From Nostoc punctiforme NIES-2108 (GTDB lineage: Bacteria > Cyanobacteriota > Cyanobacteriia > Cyanobacteriales > Nostocaceae), in contig LXQE01000166.1 of the NCBI GenBank assembly GCA_003326195.1, forward strand, positions 20,638-74,050: a stretch of 53,413 bases of DNA, read 5' to 3'. A program made the position numbers and the translations under genes. A model generated the notes under the pieces. That model was not told the origin of the DNA. It did no database searches and saw only the letters and a program-made list of their open reading frames with translations. Positions 25,299-33,957 of the stretch are shown one piece after another. Numbering within the stretch: position 1 is the first letter of the stretch; each line of letters opens with the position of its first letter.

Positions 25299-26912
25299 AT
25301 GCCCATACAACCAACTTATCCAGGCGTTTACGTAGAAGAAATCAAGAGTGGAGTACGCACGATTACAGGCGTATCTACCTCTATTACTGCCTTTATTGGT
25401 CGCGCCTTACGAGGCCCTATAGACGAGCCGATTACTATTAACAGTTATGGTGACTTTGAACGCATTTTTGGCGGATTGTGGCTGAATAGTACCCTTGGCT
25501 ATGCTCTACGAGATTTTTACCTCAACGGTGGTAGCCAAGCAATTATTGTCCGACTCACTCACTCTAAGCTGAAACAAGCAGAAGGTCAAACTCCAGGGGA
25601 AACTGAACCCACAGCTAAGAAAGCACAACTAAATGTGAATGGTCTTAACTTAGAAGCAGCGAATGAAGGCAGTTGGGGAAATGCTTTGAAAGTGCGGATT
25701 GAATATGTAGATACTAATGTCAGACGTGATGCAAATGAGCAAAAACTATTCAACATTACAGTTCTGGATCAAAATACAAGTCAATTAGAAGTATTTCGCA
25801 ACGTATCGGTGCTGCCAAATCATCCAAGACGAGTAGATAAAGTTTTGTTGAATGAATCTTATTTCGTTCGATTTAGAGATGAATCTCTGCCAACAGACAG
25901 ACCAGCTGCTCATGCTCAATCCGCACCTGATAAAAGATTGTGGGATGATAATAACGATACAAATACCAAAGCGGAACCAAACAGCGGTGCGGATGGTGAC
26001 GATCTAGATGTGAACGACTTCACAGGGACAAATAAGGAAGCAAATAAACAGGGTCTTTACGCTTTAAATAAAGCCGACCTGTTTAATATGCTTTGTATTC
26101 CGCCTTATAAAAATGATGGCAATATAGATTATGACTCTTTAGTTGATTCAGCAGCAAAATTTTGCCAAACCCGACGAGCGTTTTTTATCATCGATCCGCC
26201 CAGTACTTGGACTGATAAGGATAAGGCCAAAGCTGGTATTCAGAACGACCTTGGTGAACCAACTAGTTATGCTGGTGTTTTCTTTCCTCGAATCAAGCAG
26301 CCAAATCCTTTACGGGAAAATCAAATAGAAGAATTTGTTCCTTGTGGTGCGATCGCGGGTGTATTTGCTCGAACTGATGTTCAACGCGGTGTCTGGAAGG
26401 CTCCAGCAGGTACAGAAGCAACATTGACAGGTGTACCACAATTGAGTGTACCTCTAACAGATCCAGACAATGGGGAATTGAATCCTCTAGGAATTAATTG
26501 TTTGCGAACTCTACCAGCTTATGGTCGTGTGATTTGGGGATCGCGGACGCGGAATGGAGATGACCGTCTGACGGATGAATGGAAGTATATTCCGGTTCGC
26601 CGTTTCGCACTTTTCTTGGAAGAAAGTCTTTATCGCGGTACGCAATGGGTTGTCTTTGAGCCAAATGACGAGCCGTTGTGGGCGCAAATTCGCTTGAATC
26701 TTGGAGCTTTTATGCACACTCTCTTCCTTCAAGGAGCCTTTCAAGGTCGTAAGCCTGAAGATGCTTACTTTGTGAAGTGTGATAAAGAAACAACAATCCA
26801 AAATGATATTAACTTAGGAATTGTCAATATCATTGTTGGTTTTGCTCCTCTCAAACCTGCTGAATTTGTCATTCTCAAGATTCAGCAAATAGCCGGACAA
26901 ATAGCAGTTTAA
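25299..26912 (+). CDS. Contractile sheath protein (Pvc2/Afp2-like)
   Basis: The 537 residues match the contractile tail sheath family. The start, MPIQPTYPGVYVEEIKSGV, is the typical linker arm, followed by GVSTSITAFIGRALRGPID. The C-terminal third (VRRFALFLEESLYRGTQWVV, then LNLGAFMHTLFLQGAFQG) is the conserved inner sheath core. Sheath subunits stack around the tube and contract to drive it through a target membrane. It is the first gene of the long injection-system operon. Only one sheath gene is present, whereas PVC/Afp clusters have three. The variable insertion with NDTNTKAEPNSGADGDDLD (about 220-245) is probably a surface domain. Confidence 0.93.
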   Translation: MPIQPTYPGVYVEEIKSGVRTITGVSTSITAFIGRALRGPIDEPITINSYGDFERIFGGLWLNSTLGYALRDFYLNGGSQAIIVRLTHSKLKQAEGQTPGETEPTAKKAQLNVNGLNLEAANEGSWGNALKVRIEYVDTNVRRDANEQKLFNITVLDQNTSQLEVFRNVSVLPNHPRRVDKVLLNESYFVRFRDESLPTDRPAAHAQSAPDKRLWDDNNDTNTKAEPNSGADGDDLDVNDFTGTNKEANKQGLYALNKADLFNMLCIPPYKNDGNIDYDSLVDSAAKFCQTRRAFFIIDPPSTWTDKDKAKAGIQNDLGEPTSYAGVFFPRIKQPNPLRENQIEEFVPCGAIAGVFARTDVQRGVWKAPAGTEATLTGVPQLSVPLTDPDNGELNPLGINCLRTLPAYGRVIWGSRTRNGDDRLTDEWKYIPVRRFALFLEESLYRGTQWVVFEPNDEPLWAQIRLNLGAFMHTLFLQGAFQGRKPEDAYFVKCDKETTIQNDINLGIVNIIVGFAPLKPAEFVILKIQQIAGQIAV

Positions 26913-26922
26913 GGAGAAATAT

Positions 26923-27393
26923 ATGCCTTCTATTTCAGGTAAACGTTTAGACCTCTACAAAAACTTTAAGTTTGTTGTTAAATTCGCTGGTAAAGACGTG
27001 GCTGGGGTAAGTAAAGTCAGTGGTCTGAAGCGAACCACTGAGGTCATAGAACACCGTACAGGTGGCGACCCTAGCACTGTCTATAAGTCTCCAGGACAAA
27101 GCAAGTACGATCCCATCACTTTAGAACGAGGTGTTAGCAAAGATACTGATTTTGAACAATGGGCAAATAAAGTCTGGGCGCTTGGTGGTAGTCCAGAAGT
27201 GTCTCTGGCAGATTTCCGTAAAGATATCACTATTGAGGTTCGTGATGAAGCTGGTCAGCCAAAGGGTTCATATAACGTTTTTGGTTGCTGGGTTTCAGAA
27301 TATCAAGCTTTACCAGACTTGGATGCTAGTGCTAATGCTGTCGCTATCGAGTACATAAAGATAGAAAACGAAGGTTGGGAACGTGCTTCATGA
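26923..27393 (+). CDS. Inner tube protein (Pvc1/Hcp-like)
   Basis: It begins ten bases after the sheath stop, with AAGGAG six bases before the ATG. The 156 residues show the phage tail tube/Hcp-like pattern: FKFVVKFAGKDVAGVSKVSG at the start, EVIEHRTGGDP in the middle and the ending VAIEYIKIENEGWERA. Tube subunits form hexameric rings inside the sheath, and small cargo may be loaded in the lumen. Only one tube gene is seen here. Confidence 0.93.
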   Translation: MPSISGKRLDLYKNFKFVVKFAGKDVAGVSKVSGLKRTTEVIEHRTGGDPSTVYKSPGQSKYDPITLERGVSKDTDFEQWANKVWALGGSPEVSLADFRKDITIEVRDEAGQPKGSYNVFGCWVSEYQALPDLDASANAVAIEYIKIENEGWERAS

Positions 27394-27457
27394 TTAACTC
27401 GGCTTAGTTAATCAAGATTTAATTGTTTAACCAGCAGAAAATTAACTATAGGACTCC

Positions 27458-27552
27458 TATTTGATTTTTCAAAAAGCTAACTTAGCTAAAAGTATGCCCT
27501 ATAAAGGTTTAGTTCTCAGTATACTTAGCAAGATTTAAGTAGGATTCCTATA
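27458..27552. repeat. Spacer direct repeat, copy 1
   Basis: The sequence around CCTATAAAGGTTTAGTTCTC and AGCAAGATTTAAGTAGGATT is repeated, with scattered changes, at 28525-28618, just before the hub chaperone gene. The two copies enclose the single membrane-protein gene at 27673. Confidence 0.6.
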
Positions 27553-27672
27553 GGTCACTGTGTTTAACTTACCAACTCTTTTTAATCAATTTGGCTTGAA
27601 GGAAACCTTTGTTAATTGGATCTTATAGAAATTGCCTAGATAAGGCAGTTAGATTAAGGAGGTACATCAACG

Positions 27673-28491
27673 ATGAATTCAGAAAAAAAGCAAAACATTG
27701 ATGAAATCATTAATCACTTTATTGCTAGTAATAATGGCAAAAGCGATCAGCCTGTCTTTAATCAGTTAATTGAAATTAAAAAACTAGAATTAGAAGAACA
27801 AAAAAATCAAAATGAGCAGGAGATTAAAAGAGAAGAAAATATAATAAAAGCTAAACAGAATAGATTTCCCAACAGTATTTTGAGTAATCCAACAACTACG
27901 GCTGTTGTTGCTGCGTTAGCTGGATTTTTGACATCGAGTATTGTAGCATTTATTCAGGGAAGTTCTAATCTCGAACTTGAAAAACTTAAGTTTCAGTCCG
28001 AACTTATAGCCAATGCAACTAAATCTGAGGATCAGAATAAAAGAATTGAATTACTTAAATTCAATATTAATGCTGGCTTAATCAAAGACCAATATATCAT
28101 CTCCAAGTTGGAGAGTTTAATACAAAGTCGTGATGTTCCACAGTCCTATGTAAGTCAACTTTTAGATCCTAATCAGTCCATTCTCCCTAACGATTTCTAT
28201 TTACCAACAATTAACGATTTCACTGGCTATCCAGGTTGCTACATTGCTGCCTATTCACATCAAAAGAAAATGAGCGTTAATTCAGTAGGGGGCAATGTTT
28301 ATGTTATGGGTCAAGTAAGAGTTCCTGGACACTATGAGGGAAAAAATTGCGAGCCAAAAGGGTATGAAGGGAAAAAAATCGATAGTTTAGATTACTTTAA
28401 GAAATTATTTGACCAAAAACTACCTAAAGCCTGTATGAACAAAAATTGTTGTGCAGGTAAGGAGACTGGTGGTTTTGTTGGTAGTAATTAA
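27673..28491 (+). CDS. Membrane-anchored coiled-coil protein inside the operon
   Basis: A strong AAGGAGG stands about 10 bases before the ATG. The 272 residues have an N-terminal Glu/Lys coiled coil (EIKKLELEEQKNQNEQEIK), one membrane segment at about 76-96 (TTAVVAALAGFLTSSIVAFI), a second helical stretch and a C-terminal region with clustered Cys (CMNKNCCAGKE). No family was recognised. It sits between tube and hub chaperone genes where no gene is expected, and copies of the same spacer flank it. It could anchor the particle to a membrane, which would fit a thylakoid-anchored system, or be an unrelated insertion. Confidence 0.6.
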   Translation: MNSEKKQNIDEIINHFIASNNGKSDQPVFNQLIEIKKLELEEQKNQNEQEIKREENIIKAKQNRFPNSILSNPTTTAVVAALAGFLTSSIVAFIQGSSNLELEKLKFQSELIANATKSEDQNKRIELLKFNINAGLIKDQYIISKLESLIQSRDVPQSYVSQLLDPNQSILPNDFYLPTINDFTGYPGCYIAAYSHQKKMSVNSVGGNVYVMGQVRVPGHYEGKNCEPKGYEGKKIDSLDYFKKLFDQKLPKACMNKNCCAGKETGGFVGSN

Positions 28492-28524
28492 ATCAATGAA
28501 AGACTTAAAGCTGTTATAGAACTG

Positions 28525-28618
28525 GTATTTGATTCTTGAAAATCCAAGCCAGTTAAAAATCTGTCATATAAAGGTTCAGTTGTTAATATACTCAGCAAGA
28601 CTCAAGTAAGATTCTTAT
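28525..28618. repeat. Spacer direct repeat, copy 2
   Basis: It corresponds to copy 1 (27458-27552), sharing ATAAAGGTT and ACTCAAGTAAGATTCTTATA-like sequence, and ends exactly at the ATG of the hub chaperone gene. Confidence 0.6.
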
Positions 28619-29356
28619 ATGCGATCGCTATCAGCCTCGGAACTGTTAAATGTCTGGGAGTGGGGACTTAATCAGCCATCCTGGTCTAAAGCAATCAAGC
28701 TACTAGCTAGTGCTTGTCCTGAAACCTCCATAGATATGCTTACTAAATTCAGTCTCGGTCAGCGTGATGCCATGCTGCTGACATTGCGGGAGTGGACATT
28801 TGGTTCACAACTGGTTAGTCAAGTCACCTGTCCAAGCTGTGGTGAAGTCTTGGAACTCAATTTTGATATTGCAGATATGCGTGTAGCATCACTGTCACTT
28901 GAACCAGTTGAGAAATATTGTCTTGAGCTTGGTGATTATCAGGTGAGTTTTCGTCTACCAAACAGTTTAGATATGATAGCGATCGCTGAACACAAACAGC
29001 CAGAGATTGCTCAAGAGATTTTATTAGAACGCTGTATTTTGCAAGCAGTGTGTAACGGTGAATATCTGCTGTTTCAGCAATTGCCATCTCATGCCAGAGA
29101 TGCAATTATTACCCAAATGGCTCAAGCTGATCCTCAAGCAAATGTGCCAATTGATATTTCCTGTTCCGCTTGCAACCACCAATGGCAATCATTATTTGAC
29201 ATTGTGTCGTTCTTCTGGGCTGAGATTAACGCTTGGAGATTTCGAGTGTTGCGAGAGGTACATACTTTAGCTGCTGCTTACAGTTGGCGTGAAGCTGATA
29301 TTTTGGCAATGAGTCCCAGACGGCGACAATTGTATTTAGAGATGGTGACGGACTGA
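28619..29356 (+). CDS. T4-type baseplate hub assembly chaperone-like protein
   Basis: The 245 residues match proteins annotated as phage baseplate or T4 gp26-like hub assembly factors of contractile systems. Two CxxC pairs, CPSCGE (C71, C74) and CSACNH (C182, C185), should hold one structural zinc. The N-terminal domain (ELLNVWEWGLNQPSWSKAI) and C-terminal helices with WAEINAWRFRVLREVHTLAA are typical. It would help assemble the central baseplate hub. The start is set by the end of the spacer repeat. Its stop overlaps the start of the next gene (TGATG). Confidence 0.75.
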   Translation: MRSLSASELLNVWEWGLNQPSWSKAIKLLASACPETSIDMLTKFSLGQRDAMLLTLREWTFGSQLVSQVTCPSCGEVLELNFDIADMRVASLSLEPVEKYCLELGDYQVSFRLPNSLDMIAIAEHKQPEIAQEILLERCILQAVCNGEYLLFQQLPSHARDAIITQMAQADPQANVPIDISCSACNHQWQSLFDIVSFFWAEINAWRFRVLREVHTLAAAYSWREADILAMSPRRRQLYLEMVTD

Positions 29357-32300
29357 TGAGCAATTATCTCTTTCATTTGGTAGCTAAAAGCTTTAACTTA
29401 ATCGATACAGTTCAACCTCTTGTCTTATCAGTATTTGAACCGTTACCAGAGCCTACCCTTGACTGGGAGCCATCGATTACCACAGAATCAACTGAGTTAG
29501 AAACAACATCAGAAGCGGAAAAATTTCCCAATTTTGACATTGTGCAGTTGTTGGAGAAGCGATGCCTGCGGCGAGCTTCTCTACGAGACGCTCCGCGAAC
29601 GCTAACGCCTGCAACAATAGGGCAAATATCTGAAGAGATAACTAACCCCCTGTTAACTAATTTAACTTCAACACCTGTTCAATCTTCCCAACCAATACTA
29701 AAGTCAATTCCTAATTTGACACAAAAGCCTGACTTAGAATTATCCTCTAATTGGCCTTTTTTAGATTCAGTTCTGACTCAAATCAGCACTAATAATCAGC
29801 AATTTACTTCAAACCCAGAGCAAAAAATAAGCACTACTCCGCTAACTTTTGCTGCTGCTCAATTATCACAGAAAGAATCAAGTAAAATTAATCCTGTTGT
29901 TTCTTCTATCCAACCTTCAAACTCAGAGCAAAAAACAAGCACTACCACACTAAATTTGGTTCCTGGTCAGTTATCACAGAAACAACTAACTAAAATTAAT
30001 CCTGTTGTTTCTTCTGTCCAAACTTCAAATATAGTCAACTGGGAACGATTGATAACTCAACGTTTTGTAGAATCAGAAACACTTTCACCAACTAGAAATC
30101 AAATAGTACCTAATCCCAATACAGAGCTATTAAAGTCTGCACTTGTGCCACCAACAAAGACTTCCCTATCGAATCATCTCATTTCTATACACAATACAGA
30201 ATCAAATACTTCTCTCTCTAACCCCATCTTTGAACAGAGGCAGATTCCAGTTAAATCTTTACCCCAGCAATTAATTACAATCAATCCTCTAGATTTATCT
30301 TTGCAATCAGCTTTAAAGTCAGAATTGCAAATATATTTCACCGAAAACCCAACAAAGCCAGTAATATTTCCTTTTACTACCCAAGAAAAAACATTTTCTT
30401 TACAAAATCTAAATCCTACAATTTCAAGGACTGCGATCGCAAAGGAAAACAATACTCCTGTCTCAAATTTATTTGAGCAAGAATCAGGAGAAGTTACAAC
30501 TAAATCATTAAATAACCAATCAATTGGAATTAATCAATCAGCTTCTCCTAATCCCTTACTAAAAGTATTGTATTTGAGACAAGATATCCCGGAAATACAA
30601 GCAGAAACCAGGACTATTCTATCAATTACTAGCGTTCTAAAACAGGGAAAATCTGCAATTGAAAACTTACATAAGCAACCTATAGAAAATAATCCAGTAT
30701 TTATCCATTCTCAGTTACCACAGGTCGAAAATTCTCAGAATTTTCCTCCTCAACTCCAATCAGAATCAACAGCGATATCTACGACGGGAAACTCTTGGAG
30801 AGGCTACACCAACGCCTACGCACCTACTATTTCTCAAGTTCTGCCTTTAACACCTATGCTAGCAGTGGAAACTAGCACTCCCGCCTCAAATTCTATAATT
30901 CAACCACAAGAACAACTTGTGAGTGAATTATTATCACAAAAGCGATCGCTACAAAGAAGTGGGAATGTTTCATCTACTCAAGTGCAAAAGTTGATAAATT
31001 TACAGCCATCTATTCCAGAAAAACCTGTAGACAGCGCATCTGTTGCTAATCAAATATTGCTCACAAATCAAAAATCATTAACACCTGGGTTGACGCTAGA
31101 AACTAGCACTGCCGGCTTCAGTCCTGTAATTCAACACCAAAAACAGTCTGCAAGTGAATTAGTACAACAGCAATTACCGCAAATAATTGGGAATGAAAAT
31201 GTTTTATCTTTGCAAGTAAAAAAGCTCATTAATCCACAACTAGATTCCAACCAGTTTTTAGAAGAACCTGTGGCAATGTCTACGACGGGTAATTCTTGGA
31301 GAGGCTACGCCAACGCCTACACATCTGCAAGTGAGCGGGTACTATCTTTAACACCTGTGCCAACTATGGACACTAGCATTTCCGCCTTAAGTCCTGTAAT
31401 TCAACCACAAGTACAACATGGAGCGATACCTTCTCTTCTCTACGAGAGGCTGCGCCAACGAGACGCTACGCCTAGCTTGCTTCCCCGTAGGGGTACGGTA
31501 AGCTCCGCTAACACATCTACTATTGATAGTACCTTAGCGAATTCACACAAACAGAGCTTAACACCTACAATTGCTATAGAAACAATTGCCGAACCCCAGG
31601 AAAAACTTACGTCTAATGTGCCAGAAAATCAGCAGAGGTTTGTCCACAAAAATGTTTCATCAATACAGCCATTTGTCGCAGATGCTTCTGCTAAACTATC
31701 TTCGTTTGAGACAAACAGTTCTACTGCACCATTGGTAAATAATCTATCATCATCTATCGCTTCACAACCGATAACTCAGCTAACTGCTATTAATTCAGAT
31801 ATAATACCAACTCCTGCTTTACATCCTTCAACCCCAGGAATTGACATACAATCACAGGTCAACTTTTCTGACTCTCACTTGTCTGATTTCCGTAGAGAAA
31901 AAGCTTCTGCTCAGGAAGTCGGCTTACAAAACTATAATAAGAGCGATCGCAAACATATTGATATCCAGAAAATTGGTGTTGTCGAACAGTGGGATGAATT
32001 GGGGCAAGCTGGGGCAGAGATGAACGTTAATTACGCCCATCATCCCGCAAATATGCAACGCCAGAAAATTAATCCCAATGAAGGTATGTTCACCAGCCCA
32101 GTTGAAAACTTAATATTACCTCAGAACCCATCCCCTAACCTCTCTATGTCTGCGGATAGATTTAAAAAGCGCCAACATATTGGTAGTCAGAAAATTGGCG
32201 TTGTCGAACAGTGGGATGAATTGGGGCAAGCTGGGGCAGAAATGAACGTTAACTACGCCCATCATCCCGCAAATATGCAACGCCAGAAAATTAATCCCAA

Positions 32301-32706
32301 TGAAGGTATATTCACCAGCCCAGTTGAAAATTCAATATTACCTCAGAATACATCCCTTAACTTGTCTATGTCTGCGGATAGAGGTAAAGATGGGGTAGAG
32401 TCTTTGTACTTTAGGCAATTAGAAGAATCTGATTTCAGACCGCTATCTGGGCCTATCAATGACCTCACTGTAAAAAATTTGTCAGTCGTTGCAGCTAGTA
32501 GCAAAAAAGCCCAGAAGCGTTGGCGAAGCCCGTCGCAGACATCGCCAGTGGGTTTGGATACATCACCTAAGATTCAAGTCACAATTGGTCGGCTAGAAAT
32601 TCGCAGCGCAGCCCCAGCACCACCTCCGCCTCGACCAAAGCCCCGGACAGCAACATCTGTGATGGGCTTGAATGAATACTTGCAACGACGTGCCAGAAGG
32701 AGGTAA
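29356..32706 (+). CDS. Long disordered Ser/Thr/Gln-rich injection-system protein
   Basis: The 1116 residues have no globular domain that could be recognised except at the end, where TIGRLEIRSAAPAPPPPRPK followed by LNEYLQRRARRR matches a C-terminal tail seen in other injection-system clusters at this position. The body is full of Ser, Thr, Pro, Gln and Asn and contains three-fold weak repeats such as LTPMLAVETST and LTPGLTLETST. A 65-residue tandem repeat (QKIGVVEQWDELGQAGAEMN and following) lies near the C-terminus. Several dispersed repeat elements are inserted in frame. A tape-measure role was considered, but the Pro-rich sequence argues against a long helix. Function unknown. Confidence 0.65.
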   Translation: MSNYLFHLVAKSFNLIDTVQPLVLSVFEPLPEPTLDWEPSITTESTELETTSEAEKFPNFDIVQLLEKRCLRRASLRDAPRTLTPATIGQISEEITNPLLTNLTSTPVQSSQPILKSIPNLTQKPDLELSSNWPFLDSVLTQISTNNQQFTSNPEQKISTTPLTFAAAQLSQKESSKINPVVSSIQPSNSEQKTSTTTLNLVPGQLSQKQLTKINPVVSSVQTSNIVNWERLITQRFVESETLSPTRNQIVPNPNTELLKSALVPPTKTSLSNHLISIHNTESNTSLSNPIFEQRQIPVKSLPQQLITINPLDLSLQSALKSELQIYFTENPTKPVIFPFTTQEKTFSLQNLNPTISRTAIAKENNTPVSNLFEQESGEVTTKSLNNQSIGINQSASPNPLLKVLYLRQDIPEIQAETRTILSITSVLKQGKSAIENLHKQPIENNPVFIHSQLPQVENSQNFPPQLQSESTAISTTGNSWRGYTNAYAPTISQVLPLTPMLAVETSTPASNSIIQPQEQLVSELLSQKRSLQRSGNVSSTQVQKLINLQPSIPEKPVDSASVANQILLTNQKSLTPGLTLETSTAGFSPVIQHQKQSASELVQQQLPQIIGNENVLSLQVKKLINPQLDSNQFLEEPVAMSTTGNSWRGYANAYTSASERVLSLTPVPTMDTSISALSPVIQPQVQHGAIPSLLYERLRQRDATPSLLPRRGTVSSANTSTIDSTLANSHKQSLTPTIAIETIAEPQEKLTSNVPENQQRFVHKNVSSIQPFVADASAKLSSFETNSSTAPLVNNLSSSIASQPITQLTAINSDIIPTPALHPSTPGIDIQSQVNFSDSHLSDFRREKASAQEVGLQNYNKSDRKHIDIQKIGVVEQWDELGQAGAEMNVNYAHHPANMQRQKINPNEGMFTSPVENLILPQNPSPNLSMSADRFKKRQHIGSQKIGVVEQWDELGQAGAEMNVNYAHHPANMQRQKINPNEGIFTSPVENSILPQNTSLNLSMSADRGKDGVESLYFRQLEESDFRPLSGPINDLTVKNLSVVAASSKKAQKRWRSPSQTSPVGLDTSPKIQVTIGRLEIRSAAPAPPPPRPKPRTATSVMGLNEYLQRRARRR
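29556..29612. repeat. Dispersed repeat element inside the disordered protein gene
   Basis: GCGAGCTTCTCTACGAGACG followed by CTCCGCGAACGC is the palindromic repeat style common in Nostoc-like genomes. Here it adds the segment CLRRASLRDAPRTLTP in frame, which is Arg-rich and unlike the rest of the protein. Confidence 0.65.
30780..30821. repeat. Dispersed repeat element, in frame
   Basis: CTTGGAGAGGCTACACCAAC here and CTTGGAGAGGCTACGCCAAC at about 31295 are two copies of a known-style dispersed repeat, each read as NSWRGY(T/A)NAY inside the disordered protein. Confidence 0.65.
31281..31320. repeat. Dispersed repeat element, in frame
   Basis: It is the second copy of the repeat at 30780-30821 (read NSWRGYANAY) and keeps the frame of the disordered protein. 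Confidence 0.65.
31427..31510. repeat. Larger dispersed repeat element, in frame
   Basis: TACGAGAGGCTGCGCCAACG and the following GCTTGCTTCCCCGTAGGGG give the odd segment YERLRQRDATPSLLPRRG in the protein. The element is palindromic and far more GC-rich than its neighbours. Confidence 0.65.
31966..32382. repeat. Two copies of a 195-bp tandem-type repeat
   Basis: Unit 1 is 31966-32160 and unit 2 is 32188-32382, separated by 27 bases. Both encode 65 residues starting QKIGVVEQWDELGQAGAEMN and ending LSMSADR. The units are nearly the same at the DNA level with scattered changes, which indicates a fairly recent internal duplication. Confidence 0.85.
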
Positions 32707-32709
32707 GTG

Positions 32710-33957
32710 ATGAGCAACGCTTTAGCTATTGCGGCTGTCACAATTACATTGCGTCACTTGCTACAGCAAAGGTTTGATGTTGAGAGTTCGGGGGGAATCA
32801 CTGTGACGACACGACCATTGGATAAGGTACGAGATAATACTGTTAGTAGTGGCGATCAAGTTAATTTATTTCTCTACGATACTCAAATAAACCCAGCTTG
32901 GCGGAATATGGATATTCCTTCTCAAGTGAAGCCTGGTGAAACAGGACACCAGCTTTTGCCGTTGAACCTATACTACCTACTGACTGCTTACGCCCAAAAT
33001 GATGACTTTCCAGAACCTACGAGTCATCGGTTATTAGGCGTGGCCATGAGTGTTTTTAATGACCATCCGATGATTACTTCTGCGGATATTAGGGCAGCCT
33101 TGCCTACTACCGATCCGACTGAATACGACCTTGACTTACAAGAAGAACAGTTGCGAATTGATTATCAACCGCTATCTGTGGAAGAGGTGTTTAATCTCTG
33201 GTCAACTTTTCAAGTACCCTATCGAGTTTCTGCTGCTTATGAAGTGTCAGTAGTGCTGATTGAGAGTAGCTTACATGCAAAAACTCCGCTACCAATTATC
33301 AAGCGTCAGTCTAGCGATCGCGGCCCAATTCTGCAATCAAACCTATCCTCACCCTTACCCATACTGGTTTCTCTGCAATTACCTAACCAGCAAGCTAGCG
33401 CCAGATTAGGCGATATTTTGATTCTTAATGGTTTTCACTTAGATGCTGAAAATATAGTTATATCTTTTACAAATATTCGTTTAGAAATTTCTCTGGAATT
33501 ATCACCTTTAGCAGAGAGGACGGCAACGGATATTAGAGTTCAATTACCTGATGAGCCTGTAAACTGGGCGGCGGGTTTTTATACCGTGGTAGTCAAAGTA
33601 ACGCGGACTAACGAACCAAGTCGGACTACCAATGAATTATCTTTTGCCTTAGCACCAAAAATTTTAGATATTATACCACGACAAGCAACAGCAGACGCTA
33701 ATGGCGAAGTAACCCTCACTCTGATTTTAAGCCCCCAAGTACGACCAAGACAAAGGGTGGCGTTATTATTAGGCGATCGCGAAGTGCTGGCTCAACCACA
33801 TCCAAATCAAACAGATAGGCTGGAGTTTCGGATTGCAGGTGTTACACCGGGTGAGTATTTTGTACGAGTGCGGATTGATGGAGTAGATAGTTTGCTGGTG
33901 GATCGCACGGTGAAACCGCCTGTTTTCGACCAGAACCAGAAGGTGGTGATTTTATGA
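32710..33957 (+). CDS. DUF4255 tube-cap protein (Pvc16-like) with Ig-like C-terminus
   Basis: The ATG at 32710 is favoured; a GTG directly before it (32707) is also in frame, and AGGAGG lies close upstream. Residues 1-190 show the DUF4255/Pvc16 N-terminal pattern, including VNLFLYDTQINPAWRNMDIP and PLNLYYLLTAYAQNDD. In PVC and Afp this protein caps the tube and helps set its end. The remaining 220 residues look like IPT/TIG-type beta sandwiches (ARLGDILILNGFHLDAENIV), which make it longer than the minimal cap protein. It overlaps the ATPase gene by four bases (ATGA). Confidence 0.85.
   Translation: MSNALAIAAVTITLRHLLQQRFDVESSGGITVTTRPLDKVRDNTVSSGDQVNLFLYDTQINPAWRNMDIPSQVKPGETGHQLLPLNLYYLLTAYAQNDDFPEPTSHRLLGVAMSVFNDHPMITSADIRAALPTTDPTEYDLDLQEEQLRIDYQPLSVEEVFNLWSTFQVPYRVSAAYEVSVVLIESSLHAKTPLPIIKRQSSDRGPILQSNLSSPLPILVSLQLPNQQASARLGDILILNGFHLDAENIVISFTNIRLEISLELSPLAERTATDIRVQLPDEPVNWAAGFYTVVVKVTRTNEPSRTTNELSFALAPKILDIIPRQATADANGEVTLTLILSPQVRPRQRVALLLGDREVLAQPHPNQTDRLEFRIAGVTPGEYFVRVRIDGVDSLLVDRTVKPPVFDQNQKVVIL

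Noticed and set aside
31966..32382. A CRISPR-like array from repeated units
   Set aside because: There are only two long units of 195 bases within a coding frame, with no short regular repeats and no cas genes.
29356..32706. Calling the long disordered protein the tape measure
   Set aside because: It is rich in Pro and lacks long coiled coils, which rulers of this kind need; only position and length would support it.
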